Shown piece after piece: positions 22,065 through 30,703 of a stretch of 64,000 bases of DNA; positions within the stretch are counted from its first letter, which is position 1; every line of letters starts with the position of its first letter. The stretch lies in the NCBI RefSeq assembly GCF_021730395.1, contig NC_069368.1, positions 68,887,501-68,951,500 of the forward strand, in the 5' to 3' direction. The notes beneath the pieces were generated by a model. That model was not told where the DNA came from. It saw only the letters and a program-made list of their open reading frames with translations, and did no database searches. Position numbers and translations under genes: made by a program. Origin of the DNA: Mercenaria mercenaria. Taxonomy: Eukaryota > Mollusca > Bivalvia > Venerida > Veneridae.

Positions 22065-25000
22065 CGTAGACGCAATCTTGTGCGCACCATCTCTCCTTAT
22101 CCCCTTGACAGAATTTAATGAAACTTCGTACAAGTGATCAGTACCAACAGTAGTTGTGCATGGGGCATGTTAGGTTCTTTCAGAAAAAAAATTTGCAGAG
22201 TTATGGGACTTTGTTTTTTTGTTACTATACTATATACATAGACACAATCTTGTGCGCACCATCTCTCCTCATCCCCTTGACACAATTTGATGAAACTTCA
22301 CACAAGTGATCAGTACCAACAGTAGTTGTGCATGGGGCATGTTAGGTTCTTTCAGCGACAAAATTTGCAGAGTTATGGGACTTTGTTTTTTTGTTACTTT
22401 ACTATATACATAGACACAATCTTGTGCGCACCATCTCTCCTCATCCCCTTGACACAATTTAATGAAACTTCACACAAGTGATCAGTAACAACAGTAGTTG
22501 TGCATGGGGCATGTCAGGGCCCACACTGGGCTGAAAAAAGTTGGAGCCACCTTTTTTCTCGGGAACGGTAGGGAGGGTGCTGGAGAGGTTTCCCTTCCTG
22601 TGGCGCGTTGAAAATTTTTGTTACTTCCCATAAGCAAATGGTGATATTCTAGCTATATAGGGGGACTTTTGAATGAAAGTGGGTATACCTCTAAAGCAAG
22701 TTTTGTATTTTAAAATGTTGTTGGATATTTGAAGCAACCTGTCTGAAATATTTTTCCATTACAGCTTCTTTTTGTTGTGGGCCTACTATGTAAATGCATG
22801 GCCCGGGGGCTGTGTTTTTGGTGCTCTGTGCTTCCGAGAAATCTACCCTGATACAGGATTACATTTCAAATCCATTCCTAACTTTTAAAGACATTCAAAA
22901 AACTTGGCAAACACCTTTACTAATTACTTACTAAGATCACAGACACGGATCCAGTGTATTTTTATTTTTTTTTATTAATATAAAAAAACAACCTTTTTTC
23001 ACACAAATTTTATATGCTTTCTATATGTTAGTCAAATGGAAAAAAAAAATGATGACAAAAATCCGGTCACAGTGTTGTGTATGATATTGTGACCGGATTT
23101 TTTGTCATCATTTTTTTTTCATTTGACTAACATATAAAAAGTATATTTGTGTGAAAAAAAAAGGATGTTTATATTAAACAAAAAATACACTGGACCCGTG
23201 CCTGTGACTAAGATACTGTCTGACGGTGGCGCCAACGTTAAAAAATTCATCAAACCATTCATTATTTTGCCGATTTATTTATTAATTATTTGATCCATGG
23301 AAATTAAAGGCATCAATCATTTAATCTGCCGTAATGACAACAAAACAAAAAGATTATTTTAACCGATAATCGGTTGCTAATTGATTGCAAATTGCATCTT
23401 CTCGCGTGTCAAGATGTTTATTACACATTGTTGTATGTAAAAGTAAACGCAGACTGGGTAGTACTATCCCGAAATAAGTTAATTTTATAAGGTAATATTA
23501 TCGGAACCAGTCAACTGTTTTTTAACATAATTTCTCAGAGGTTACGATTTAGAACGTCTGAAACAAAATGGCGGTCCAAATTACGAACATTTTTTCATTT
23601 TCGCCACTCGCGATTTTTCTTCGCCACTTTCATCGCAGATTCGCCAAATGGCTCGAGTGGCGAACGACAGCGTGGGCCCTGCATGTTAGGTTCTTTCAGA
23701 AAAAAAATTTGCAGAGTTATGGGACTTTGTTTTTTTGTTATTTTACTATATACATAGACACAATCTTGTGCGCACCATCTCTCCTCATCCCCTGAACACA
23801 ATTTAATGAAACTTCACACAAGTGATCAGTAACAAAAGTAGTTGTGCATGGGGCATGTTAGGTTCTTTCAGCGACAAAAATTGCAGAGTTATGGGACTTT
23901 GTTTCTTGTTAACATACTATGTACATACAGTCTGCAATATGCAATCTTGTGCGTGCCTAATCTACCAAACACTTACACACAATTTAATGAAACTTGACAC
24001 AAGTGTTCAGTTCCAACCCTAGTTGTGCATGGTGCATGTTACATTCTTTTAGATAAATATTCTGCATAGTTGTGGGACTTTGTTTTTTGTTACTATACTG
24101 TATACAAACAGTCTATATACATACAGTCCACATAATTATGCAATCTTGTGTGCGTCAAATTGCAATGTACTGTGTCAGTGCATGCGGGGGGTACATTCAT
24201 CACCTTTAGTGATAGCTCTAGTTCACCTTAGTTCACAGTGAGAGTAGCTTTAAAAAAAGAAATTTGTAAATTTTCAATAATTTAATATTCAATATTGAAA
24301 TAAAGTTTTGTTGCTATGTATTAAGGTATGAAGTCAATATAGTATTATGAGAAAAAAGTAAAGTTATTGAATGAAGTCAGTATTTTCTACAACACACAAG
24401 AAGTCTTTGTGGTAATGATTTCCTCAGTGTGAAAAGAGCATTCTAGTTCATATTGAAAATAATCTGAAATTGTATAGCGAGACATTGCTTTCAAAAGAAT
24501 CAATTTAACCATATGAAATCAATAGACTTGTTCATTTAACCTTACAAGAAATGTAATGTACACCCTACATGTAGTTCTTAATGTATACGTCATATCAATT
24601 TATTTAAAATTTAAAGGCTTTTTGTTTATAAAACAGCGTTTCTTTTAAGAATGTTAATTAGTAAGCTTCAAAAATGAATGAAAAAATCAACCAGATTTAG
24701 CAGTTGACAGAAATTACCATAGAAGGTAGACATGCATATACAGTGTCTTTTATGTATTTTTTGTAAGATAATAAAATGTTAATATACTGTCTAATATTGA
24801 TTTATCATTTTGATTAAAATATTTTTTTGGCAGTGGACAATACAATCAGTGGTACAAAATCCAAATCTTCTTTCATTTTTGTCCCAATTATGTCACATTT
24901 TCTTATCTCAAAAACCTTACAAGATTTTTGCCGATTTAATATTTGCTATGTTAATCAGTCCATCTTACAAAGCATTACAATGATAAAATGCTTCAAGACG

Positions 25001-28000
25001 ATTTTACAAATGAAATTTATTTTGCCCGTTTATGTTAATAGGCCGTAGTTTACTTAAAGGATTGGGTGCGATAGGTTTTACCTGTACATAGAGAGAAAGG
25101 GTAAAATTGTTTACTTTGATAAACTATTGTATGTACATATTTATTGGTTTCTATTTACTGTCTCTATGGCTCAGGGTTTCGTTGGTGTATTGAATATCAG
25201 GCTTAATGAACCAAGGGAGAGTAATCAGTTTTGAATATCGAATTTCTATAAATTTACCATTAATGTTAATCAGTAGAAATGTTGAAGATCTTCTGATTTG
25301 ATTGCTATATAGTAGAATATGTTACAAATTTAAGAATTAAAAGATTGGCATGTTTAGAGAAAGTTTGATTAATTTCAACTTCTTAAATAAAAAGAATTTT
25401 ATCAGTATAATGTGAGTGTAAAAACATGAATTTCAGTATTAGGTTATGCCATGAACTATATAAATTATCATCTTCAAAAATTACAAATTGCATTCTTTAA
25501 AATTGTGAGTTGTAAACTGCTCTTCTTATAGATGTTTAACATCTTTTAGAATTAAAAAAAGGTCAGTCATTATAAATATATATAAGACTTGCGTTTTGTA
25601 AACATTGTTTAGGTCAAGAATCTAACATGAAAAATCACATACATTATGCAGATTTTTTAATCTCCTACCAGTTATCACAGTTATGGTACCAAATTAAGAT
25701 CTGACAGATATAATTTCTGAAATCCAGATTTGTTTCGCAAACATTTATGTACAAATCTATCCTTGAAATGTATTCTTGATATCTTGGTTGCTTCAAATTA
25801 CACCAAATGAGATTCTGTTTCAAGAAGATTGTTTTCATCTTTAAAACTTCAAAATCCATGAACTTATGTCCTCAAAAAACAGCTTAAGAAGCATGAAATT
25901 CTATGCCAGTGAAATCAAATTAATTCCCAGTGATCTAACATTCAAATAAATCCTTTTCAGGAAAACAAGGAGCTCCTGCTAGAGCTATAAGAAATGAAGG
26001 CCAGAGGCAGATTCCCGCCAAATTTGAAGGCGAGCCCACATACAAAAGTAAGTACATGTAAAGAGGTGCAGGGATAGAGCTTTAGGAGTTCGAATCGATG
26101 TGAGACTTGAATTTAACTGGGGTCACTACAGACCCTTTCTAAGGCATGTGTACAGGTCAAAAGTCTAATAAGCCCACATCGAACATATAATGGATGTTAA
26201 TCACTATCTTTAGTTTGTACTGATACAGAACAAGGGCATTCCACCTTTTAATCAATCAATTACACCACCAGTCCACATAAGCGAAGATATATGTAACAAA
26301 TGACACACTTGCTACCAGGTTTTGAAAAGCAAAAAAATACATGAGTGCCTAGGTGAGAGGTGTGGAAGTATTTAAAAGCAGTGTGATGGAAAAGGTCTAA
26401 AATTTATCAAACAACCGGATAATAATTCACATAAACTTGGCAATGAGTATGTAAGGCTTGAGCCTTTCACTAAGAACCAATTTCCAGAGAAGAAACCTCT
26501 TTCCATAATGTCTCTAATTCTAAACCTTTAGTCTGCTCTGCCTTTGCTACCAGTGCAGACCATGCAGTCTGATCATTTTCATCTCTGTTCGCCATTCAGT
26601 TAACTGGTATCTTTGTTAAGCACCCCTTGTAACAGTTAATGGTATTGTCCAAATTGAAAGATGGACAAGTTCGTTATAGAACTTTAGCAGGGTAAGGGTT
26701 AATATCCTAAAAACAGTAAGCTGAAAGATGTCCTATAATGATAATCCAGGGTCCTGGATGCTTGATTGTTTCAAAAGATTGATATATCTAAGTATTGTTT
26801 GCAAAGATATTTTATGTACGAGAGAGAATTGGCAGAAGCAGTGCTATATTTCACCATCAAATGTTATAGTAAATGCATAGTTTTCACACATTTTGTTTTT
26901 GCTGTTTTTTAGCTGACTACAGGAAATGGGATGCCGCTGGAAGGCAGCAGCCATATGGTATGCAGGCTGCATGGGAACCACCACATACCAAGTTTGAAGG
27001 CCAGACAACTTTCCAGAATGATTACAGGAGAAATGAGATTCCTCCTCGACATAATTATAAGCCCAACGAGGGTGCAAGATTATCTGACGCACCATTTGAA
27101 GGAAGAACAATTCACCAAGATGCATACATTCAGCATGCTATTCCACCAAGATATATGAAAGAGAAGGAGCAATATCGACCCTCTGGAGTTCAGTTTGATG
27201 GCACTACAACATTCAAGCGAGATTATAAGGGGGCACAAGGAGAGCCAACACACAGTTTCAAGCCTGAAGGTAAAGCATTCCAGTCAGATGCTCGATTTGA
27301 GGATGGTACAACACAGAAAGATGATTACAAGAAATGGCCAATGGAGAGACCTTACATTCACCCTCATGAGCAGTATGTTAAGCCTGCGGGCGAGATGGAA
27401 AAGAATACAACGCACAATGCTACATACAGACCAATGCCGCTGCAACGAGTTGCCGCCATGCGGCCAGTGTCTGCAAAGAAAGCAAGTGCTCCATTCGATG
27501 GCACAACAATGTACAACTCTGACTATATAAAAAAGTATGGAGAAAGAGCACAGATGCCAAGACAGGCAGACTATGTACCTAATAATGCTCCATTTGAAGG
27601 TAAAGTTGTTTACTTATTTTTATATTCAGATTTTAAATATGAATACTAGAAGAATAATTTTTATGTAGCAGCGCCCTCACTCCGCTTCAAGGTATTGGAG
27701 TTAGGGCCTATTGGGAGGGGAGTTTCATGTCATTTCGAAGAAAAAAGGAAATAAAGGGAAATTTAAGAAAGGTTATTTTCTGGTAAGTACAGAGAAATTC
27801 TGCTTGCTTGAGCACCAATGACTTTAGTATCCCGACTCACTTGATGTATACCAGGTTACCTTAGTTGTGTGGAGCATCAGCCCGCTTGAGCATGACACAC
27901 AGACCCTGTGAAGTAATTTAGTCTTTGTTTATTTTAGTGAAGTTTTTGTATGTAAGCTGGTATCTCTATAACCACTCATGGGAATGAATTGAAACTTCAC

Positions 28001-30703
28001 ATACTTTTTCACTGTTATAAACTGACTTACACTGCACAGGTTCCAGAACTCTTTTTTTTAATTTTTACATAATTATGCCCCTTTTTCAGCTTAGAAATTT
28101 ATTGGTTAAGGTTTTATATGTAAGGTGGTATCTCAGTACCCACTAATGGGAATGGATTGAAACAACATACACTTGTTCACTGTCATGATTTGACATGCAT
28201 TGCACAAGTTCCATAGCTCTACTTTGTATTTGTACAAAATTATGCCCCTTTTTGACTTAGCAGTTTTTGGTTTTGGGTAAGTTTTTGTATGTAAGCTGGT
28301 ATCTCAATACCTAGTAATGGGAATGGATTGAAACTTCACATACTTGTTCACTGTCATGACCTGACATGTAATGCATAGGTTACATAACTGTACTTTGCAT
28401 TTTCACAAAATTATGCCCCTTTTTTGACTTACCAGTTTTTGGTTAAGTTTGGGTATGTAAGCTGGTATCTCAGTACCCGCTAATGGGAATGGATTGAAAC
28501 TTCACACAATTGTCCATTGTCATGAACTGATATGCATTGTACAGGTTCCATAACCCTGTTTTGCAATTTTACAAAATTAGTACCCTTTTTCAACTTTTAT
28601 TTTCATTCATCTAACAAGGCCGTTGAATAGTGGAGCATTGCTGTCCTCTGACAGCTCTTGTTCATCTGGCTCTGTCCCCTATTTCCAGAGTTATTGCCCT
28701 GAAATAGTCAAAATGCACATTTTCACCTTGTGACGGGTCTATCTCGAAAAGTGTTTCATATAAATTGATCAAACTTTGCATGAGTCTTTATCATGATATA
28801 AACTTGTGCACCTTTTAATATTTGTCTGCTACCGCCCCCTATTTCCAGAGTTATGGCCCCTGAAATAGTAAAAAAAGCACATTTTCACCTTCTGACACGC
28901 CTAGCTCAAAATGTATTTGATATAAATTTATGAGAACTTGCATTAGTCTTTATCATGATATAAATTTGAGCCTCTCTTATTTTTTGGCTGGCCTCATTCC
29001 TGTTTTTAAAGTTATGGCCACAGAAATAGCCAAAATGCACATTTTTACCTAATGACGTGCTTAGCTCAAAAAGCATTTGATGTAAATTCATGAAGCCTTG
29101 CATGAGTCTTCATCATGATGTGACCTTGCACACTTGGCATTCTTCTTGAGAATCCTAATGCTTATTACAGAGTTATGGCTCTTGATATAGCCGAAATAGT
29201 GGATTTTTTTTGTTTTTGAAGCTCATAGCTCAAGAAGTATATGGCCTAGAATTATGAATCTTTTTTATAAAATAATTGTTGAGGCTATTCCTCCTTACGA
29301 CTACAAACATTTGAATTATTGCTCCCTATTTGTAACAAATGTATCAATATGGGGCACTCCCTGTGTCCTACAGGCACATTCTAGTTTTTAATGGCAAACT
29401 AATAGTCTATTAGTTTAGATGTCAAAATTATTCATATTAAACATTGATAGAGTAAATGGGCTAATACAAAATTTTCACGCATTATTAAGTGGGAGTAAAA
29501 TAATTTTTTTCATGTATATCATTGTTTGTTTGCCAATATATGAGCCGATAGAAAGATTATTTATTGAGGAAATAATTAACCCTTACCCACCTATATTTCT
29601 ATAATGAACTTGTCCATCTTTCAATTTGGACAGTACCATTAACTGTGAAAAGGAGTGCATACCAAAAAAATACTGACTGAATGGCGACTAGAGCAGAGCA
29701 TTATCAGACTGCACAAATATGCAGGCTGATCATGATCTGCACGGGTGGCAGTGGCAGAATCAGCCGTGTTCAGCATGATAAGGGTTAAGAAATTGTCCTT
29801 TATAGGATTAAACCAACTTGAGATGATATTTAAATGCCTTATTTGACAACTATTTTACTGGTGAGAGACTGCTATGTTCTCAATGTGTCTAAGACAGAAA
29901 ATAATACATATCAGTCTGTCAGATATCATATCAGGTTGTATTCTACTACTATGTGTTTTATTTCATGCTTCTTTATCAAATCCTGTATTATACCATATAT
30001 CATATGTCGCATCACGTCATGTCACATATTGTATCATGTAATTATTGTCTTCATCTCAGCACAAATTATTAATGGTGGACACCTGTCTTTATGTGAATGC
30101 ACATATCCATTTTTTGCTCTGATGTGACGGTATATCATATATTACTATTAGGTTATTTAACATTGTTCTGTACAATACGGAGATATATTTGGACAATTAT
30201 CCTATGAAAGAACTATATTGGACGAGCCTCTAGGGTACGAGTCCAAATATATCTTGTATTGTACAGTACAATGTTAAATAACCTTTTTATTCTATATCTA
30301 TTTATTTTAGTTCAAATTGAAAAAGATTCACGGAATATTGTATTTTTGCCTTTTCTGTATTCTAACAGAAAATTCTAATGTTGTTATTTCAGGCAATTCT
30401 ACATACAAGGGTCACTACAAACCTCATGCTCTTCAGCCTAACAGATCATTCCGTCCTGATAACACTGCCTTCCAGAGCGACGCCCGCTTTGATGACCACA
30501 CCCTTTACAGACAAGATTACGTGCCCAAACCAATACATGTTTGCGAAGCAGCTGGAATTGATCAGCCAACATCTCGCTTCCAGTTTGCCAGTCTAGATAG
30601 CAGAGGTCATAGGCAGTACCAGCCGGTGCAGACCAGCATAAGTCCATTACAATCGCGTAGCCCTATGCAATCCCAGCAGAGACTAGCAATGTCTGTTGCG
30701 TAA
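7186..30703 (+). CDS. SAXO: SAXO-family stabiliser of axonemal microtubules (complete, 6 exons)
   Basis: Joined coding exons are 7186-7223, 11883-12056, 19433-19617, 25961-26047, 26913-27599 and 30393-30703: 1482 nt, 493 aa plus stop, close to vertebrate SAXO1 (474 aa). All junctions are GT-AG with consistent phases. The N-terminus is the family hallmark: a Cys-rich MSKRCICEICTCG joined across intron 1 to RHRCPH. The rest is a string of Mn-type repeats with the pattern TT-x4-D-Y followed by a basic proline-containing segment, for example TTFQNDY, TTFKRDY, TTQKDDY, TTMYNSDY and TYKGHY; the C-terminus is Ser/Gln-rich and less conserved. SAXO proteins bind and stabilise microtubules of centrioles, basal bodies, cilia and sperm flagella through these repeats. 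SAXO1 versus SAXO2 orthology cannot be settled by eye. The weakest point is the exon 3 acceptor. Confidence 0.93.
7606..7642 (+). repeat. TG repeat followed by a 21-base G run
   Basis: A short GT/TG repeat runs directly into 21 consecutive G (7622-7642). Such a run could fold as a quadruplex, and its length is likely unstable and hard to sequence accurately. Confidence 0.8.
8690..9160 (+). repeat. tandem-core element, AAGCTGGTATCTCAGT family
   Basis: Contains about two degenerate units with TGGAATGGATTGAAACTTCACA, CATGCAGTGCAAAG, CATAACTC and ACAAAAGTATGCCCCTTTTTG blocks, ending GACAGCTCTTGTTT. The same units and the same GACAGCTCTTGTT end occur at 27905-28665. A CACCTATTCAAAGAGC hairpin-prone start is present near 8706. 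Open frames here are repeat by-products. Confidence 0.65.
10161..10235. repeat. short palindrome (possible MITE)
   Basis: AAATATGCCACACCCTCTTA and TAAAAATTAGCATAA are mirrored after a 5-base loop by TTATGCTAATTTTTATAACA and GGGTGTAGCATATTT. The 35 bp arms are nearly perfect. No internal gene. Confidence 0.75.
10520..10735. repeat. low-complexity TAATTACAATT-type array
   Basis: Repeated variants of ATGTAATTGTAATTTAATTAATTACAT, then ATAATACATTAAATTACAATACATTA. It is self-complementary throughout and can fold. The 72-codon frame that overlaps it is not a gene. Confidence 0.7.
11883..12056 (+). CDS. SAXO: SAXO exon 2
   Basis: Acceptor TTTTCAG precedes it. The exon encodes RHRCPHAPTN, then CKLTEYSQVYKPHPLAPR and an FMDKTTQ repeat start, ending with two bases (AG) of a codon before donor GTAAAA. 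It aligns with the vertebrate SAXO segment CxLxEYxxxY...PRExFKP. A 70-codon open frame at 11735-11947 in another frame is a shadow. Confidence 0.9.
12663..12899. mobile_element. MITE with long terminal inverted repeats
   Basis: The ends TGAGCCGTGCCATGAGAAAA and TTTTCTCATGGCACGGCTCA are perfect inverted repeats, and pairing continues for more than 80 bp through ACCAACATAGTGGG, CGACCAGCATGGATCCAGACC and TGCGCATCTG. It is flanked by TA on both sides. A second copy of the family is at 50939-51126. No transposase, so it moves only with help in trans. Confidence 0.85.
13470..15835 (-). mobile_element. hairpin-ended tandem-core element(s), rolling-circle-like
   Basis: Arrays of units with GGTCAAGGTTACACTTGGAGG, GTAACTTCTGAAATCC and TTGGCACAAATGTTCC blocks (13480-13960 and 14790-15000), then units with GGGCCAAAATTTGCTATTTTGG (15010-15440) and ACTAGGTCA/TTTATCTTGATGA (15480-15790). 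The right end, GTGAGCGATATAGGGTCATC followed by TTGACCCTCTTGT, is the reverse complement of the left ends of the elements at 44036 and 61501, so the element is in minus orientation. Probably more than one element is merged here. It resembles bivalve pearl/Helentron-like non-autonomous elements; that assignment is inference. Confidence 0.6.
13965..14783. mobile_element. 819 bp foldback palindrome flanked by TTAA
   Basis: TTAAGGTTTCGATGGAGGCC at the left is mirrored by GGCCTCCATCGAAACCTTAA at the right. Arms of about 370-400 bp are highly complementary (for example CTTCCGGACAGTTAAACGCC near 14148 against GGTGTTTAACTGTCCGGAAG near 14582). The centre near 14400 holds an extra direct duplication of a CATTCATTTTCAAAGGGA block. 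It sits within the tandem-core cluster, interrupting one unit. No coding sequence. Confidence 0.85.
16230..16520 (+). repeat. tandem-core element fragment
   Basis: CCTGCAAGCGAGGCCCGGTC, then TTTTTACCAAACTTGGTCACAA and GGGCATAATGTCTCTGCTAG resemble single units of the dispersed tandem-core families. Only about one unit is present. The overlapping open frames on both strands are not conserved proteins that I know. Confidence 0.4.
16611..16816 (+). mobile_element. TTAA-flanked MITE, copy 1
   Basis: Starts CCCTTATCATGCTAGACA after TTTA and ends AGCAGGGTAAGGG before TTAA (16817-16820). Ends are short inverted repeats CCCTTA/TAAGGG. It shares the body block ACAGTTAATGGTACTGTC, AGATGGACAAGTTCATTATA with copies at 26525, 29580 and 34091. 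TTAA targets with CCC-type ends fit piggyBac-derived MITEs (family assignment inferred). Confidence 0.75.
16822..18336. mobile_element. hAT-type DNA transposon derivative (non-coding)
   Basis: Ends are CAGGGGTGTAAAATTCCACT and, in reverse, CAGGGGTGTAAAATTCTTTT, followed within 20-40 bp by CACTCGCCC on both sides. CAGGG ends are typical of hAT elements. GGGTTAAA lies immediately left and GGGTTAGA one base beyond the right end, a 7 of 8 match to an 8 bp target duplication. No transposase is recognisable; the 124-codon minus-strand frame at 17328-17702 resembles nothing I know. It sits in the right edge of the TTAA-flanked MITE. Confidence 0.75.
19433..19617 (+). CDS. SAXO: SAXO exon 3
   Basis: Encodes (S)LNKYEPLPPINDGW, then ELTNYRADYHAHPLERPF and TSYKQEYV, ending with one base before donor GTAAGG. 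The acceptor AG at 19431-19432 is preferred because it is the one matching the exon 2 phase and it makes TTQSLNKY, the same TT-x4-x-Y spacing as the other repeats. Its pyrimidine tract is poor, and an in-frame ATG at 19428 spans the acceptor, so a second start at this exon is possible. Confidence 0.82.
19921..20175 (+). repeat. tRNA-derived SINE (old copy)
   Basis: A-box-like TGGCCAAGTGG at 19931-19941 and B-box-like GGTTTGAAACC at 19984-19994, then a body with GTTCTTCATGTAAAG, CAGCTGGCTTGT and GGTCAATGGTTCTACCCAGG and an AAACAAACA tail. It is the same family as the SINE at 60667-60873 but more diverged. Confidence 0.75.
20679..21115. repeat. AT microsatellites framing direct and inverted copies of one unit
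   Basis: A TA repeat (20679-20726) is followed by a unit beginning GAAAATATTAAAAGTTACTC and containing CCACCTACCGGTTTCATAT; a second direct copy starts near 20877; and an inverted copy runs from 20984 to 21067 (GTCTGCCCTGATGATTATGA to GGATGTTTTTCTTTTTTA). An AT repeat closes the block. The central inverted pair can form a long hairpin. Confidence 0.75.
22515..23681. mobile_element. hAT-like element inserted in the tandem-core element
   Basis: Ends CAGGGCCCACACTG and, in reverse, CAGGGCCCACGCTG. The host unit is split exactly, with CATGT on each side (22510-22514 and 23682-23686); the host phrase GGGGCATGT...TTAGGTTCTTTCAG resumes. A 5 bp duplication is shorter than the usual hAT 8 bp, so the superfamily is tentative. 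The left quarter is GGAACGGTAGGGAG-type sequence and the right end has TCGCCACTCGCG and GGCTCGAGTGGCG stems. No transposase visible. Confidence 0.7.
22938..23206. mobile_element. MITE nested in the hAT-like element
   Basis: A 269 bp near-perfect palindrome with ends CACAGACACGGATCCAGTGT and, in reverse, CACAGGCACGGGTCCAGTGT, flanked by a perfect 8 bp duplication ACTAAGAT (22930-22937 and 23207-23214). The centre carries ATCCGGTCACAGTG mirrored by ATTGTGACCGGAT. The 8 bp duplication and CA...TG ends suggest hAT mobilisation. Confidence 0.85.
25961..26047 (+). CDS. SAXO: SAXO exon 4
   Basis: Acceptor TTTTCAG, donor GTAAGT. Encodes (G)KQGAPARAIRNEG, then IPAKFEGEPTYK, bridging two Mn repeats. 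The 87 nt exon is too short for a standalone open frame, but phases on both sides match exons 3 and 5. Confidence 0.92.
26048..26912 (+). other. SAXO intron 4
   Basis: An 865 bp intron. It contains the TTAA-associated MITE copy 2 at 26525-26698. The rest is unremarkable AT-rich sequence. Confidence 0.8.
26525..26698 (+). mobile_element. TTAA-flanked MITE, copy 2 (worn left end)
   Basis: The right end AGCAGGGTAAGGG before TTAA (26699-26702) and the block ACAGTTAATGGTATTGTCC match the family. The left end is degraded (AAACCTTTAGTCTGCTCTG instead of CCCTTATCATGCTGG). Lies in SAXO intron 4. Confidence 0.65.
26913..27599 (+). CDS. SAXO: SAXO exon 5 (main Mn-repeat exon)
   Basis: Acceptor TTTTTTAG, donor GTAAAG; 687 nt, residues about 162-391. 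It holds most of the Mn repeats: TDYRKWD, TTFQNDYRRNEIPPRHNY, QDAYIQHAIPPRYMK, TTFKRDYKGAQGEPTHSF, TTQKDDYKKWPMERPYIH, TTHNATYRPMPLQ and TTMYNSDYIKKYGERAQM. A smaller open frame on the opposite strand and two overlapping plus frames are shadows. Confidence 0.95.
27905..28665 (+). repeat. tandem-core array, unit about 165 bp
   Basis: Four to five units of the form GTATGTAAGCTGGTATCTCA, GGGAATGGATTGAAACTTCA, CACTGTCATGAACTGACATG-like, AAAATTATGCCCCTTTTT. Ends GACAGCTCTTGTTC. Same family as 8690-9160. Confidence 0.8.
28666..29385 (+). repeat. second tandem-core array, unit about 155 bp
   Basis: About four units with CCCCTATTTCCAGAGTTATG, CCTGAAATAGTCAAAATGCA, CATTTTCACCTTGTGAC and TTTATCATGATATAAACTTG. 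The last unit is diverged and ends GGCACATTCTAGTTTTT. Adjoins the previous array without a gap. Confidence 0.75.
29580..29784 (-). mobile_element. TTAA-flanked MITE, copy 3 (reverse orientation)
   Basis: Flanked on both sides by TTAA (29576-29579 and 29785-29788), with ends CCCTTACCCACC and CAGCATGATAAGGG. It reads as the reverse complement of copies 1, 2 and 4. The best-preserved copy with both TTAA sites. Confidence 0.82.
30151..30283. repeat. inverted repeat (MITE-like) just upstream of SAXO exon 6
   Basis: GGTTATTTAACATTGTTCTG, TACAATAC and ATATATTTGGAC at the left pair with GTCCAAATATAT, GTATTGTA and CAGTACAATGTTAAATAACC at the right, 45 bp arms around a 43 bp loop. It ends 109 bp before the exon 6 acceptor site. 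Confidence 0.8.
30393..30703 (+). CDS. SAXO: SAXO exon 6 (3' terminal coding exon)
   Basis: Acceptor TTATTTCAG. Encodes (G)NSTYKGHYKPHALQPNRS, then FDDHTLYRQDYVPKPIHV and a tail with DSRGHRQYQPVQTS and LQSRSPMQSQQRL, ending with TAA at 30701-30703. The GHRxYxPV phrase near the end corresponds to a similar one (ALGHRIYKPVS) in mammalian SAXO1. Confidence 0.95.

Larger units (their letters stand above)
21969..24224 (+). mobile_element. hairpin-ended tandem-core element with two nested insertions
   Basis: Left end GTACCCCCCGAC, a CAACAAAGTTG palindrome and a TCTG repeat (22018-22062), then units of about 172 bp starting CACAATCTTGTGCGCACC and containing CAGTTATGGGACTTTGTTTT-like blocks. The right end is GCGGGGGGTACATTC with a small ATCAC/GTGAT stem and AGCTCTAGTTC. 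Left and right ends are inverted (GTACCCCCC/GGGGGGTAC). The last units diverge. A hAT-type element interrupts one unit at 22515-23681. Open frames inside are repeat by-products. Confidence 0.75.
19618..25960 (+). other. SAXO intron 3
   Basis: A 6.3 kb intron with a SINE at 19921-20175, an AT-repeat/foldback block at 20679-21115 and a nest of three elements at 21969-24224. The stretches 20180-20675, 21120-21965 and 24230-25955 are AT-rich and show nothing I can name. Confidence 0.75.
27600..30392 (+). other. SAXO intron 5
   Basis: A 2.8 kb intron with two tandem-core blocks (27905-28665 and 28666-29385), a TTAA-flanked MITE at 29580-29784 and a palindrome at 30151-30283 only 109 bp before exon 6. 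The 97-codon frame at 29834-30127 has no recognisable homology. Confidence 0.8.

Noticed and set aside
26844-27125. 93-codon minus frame opposite SAXO exon 5
   Set aside because: Shadow of the strongly supported SAXO coding exon.
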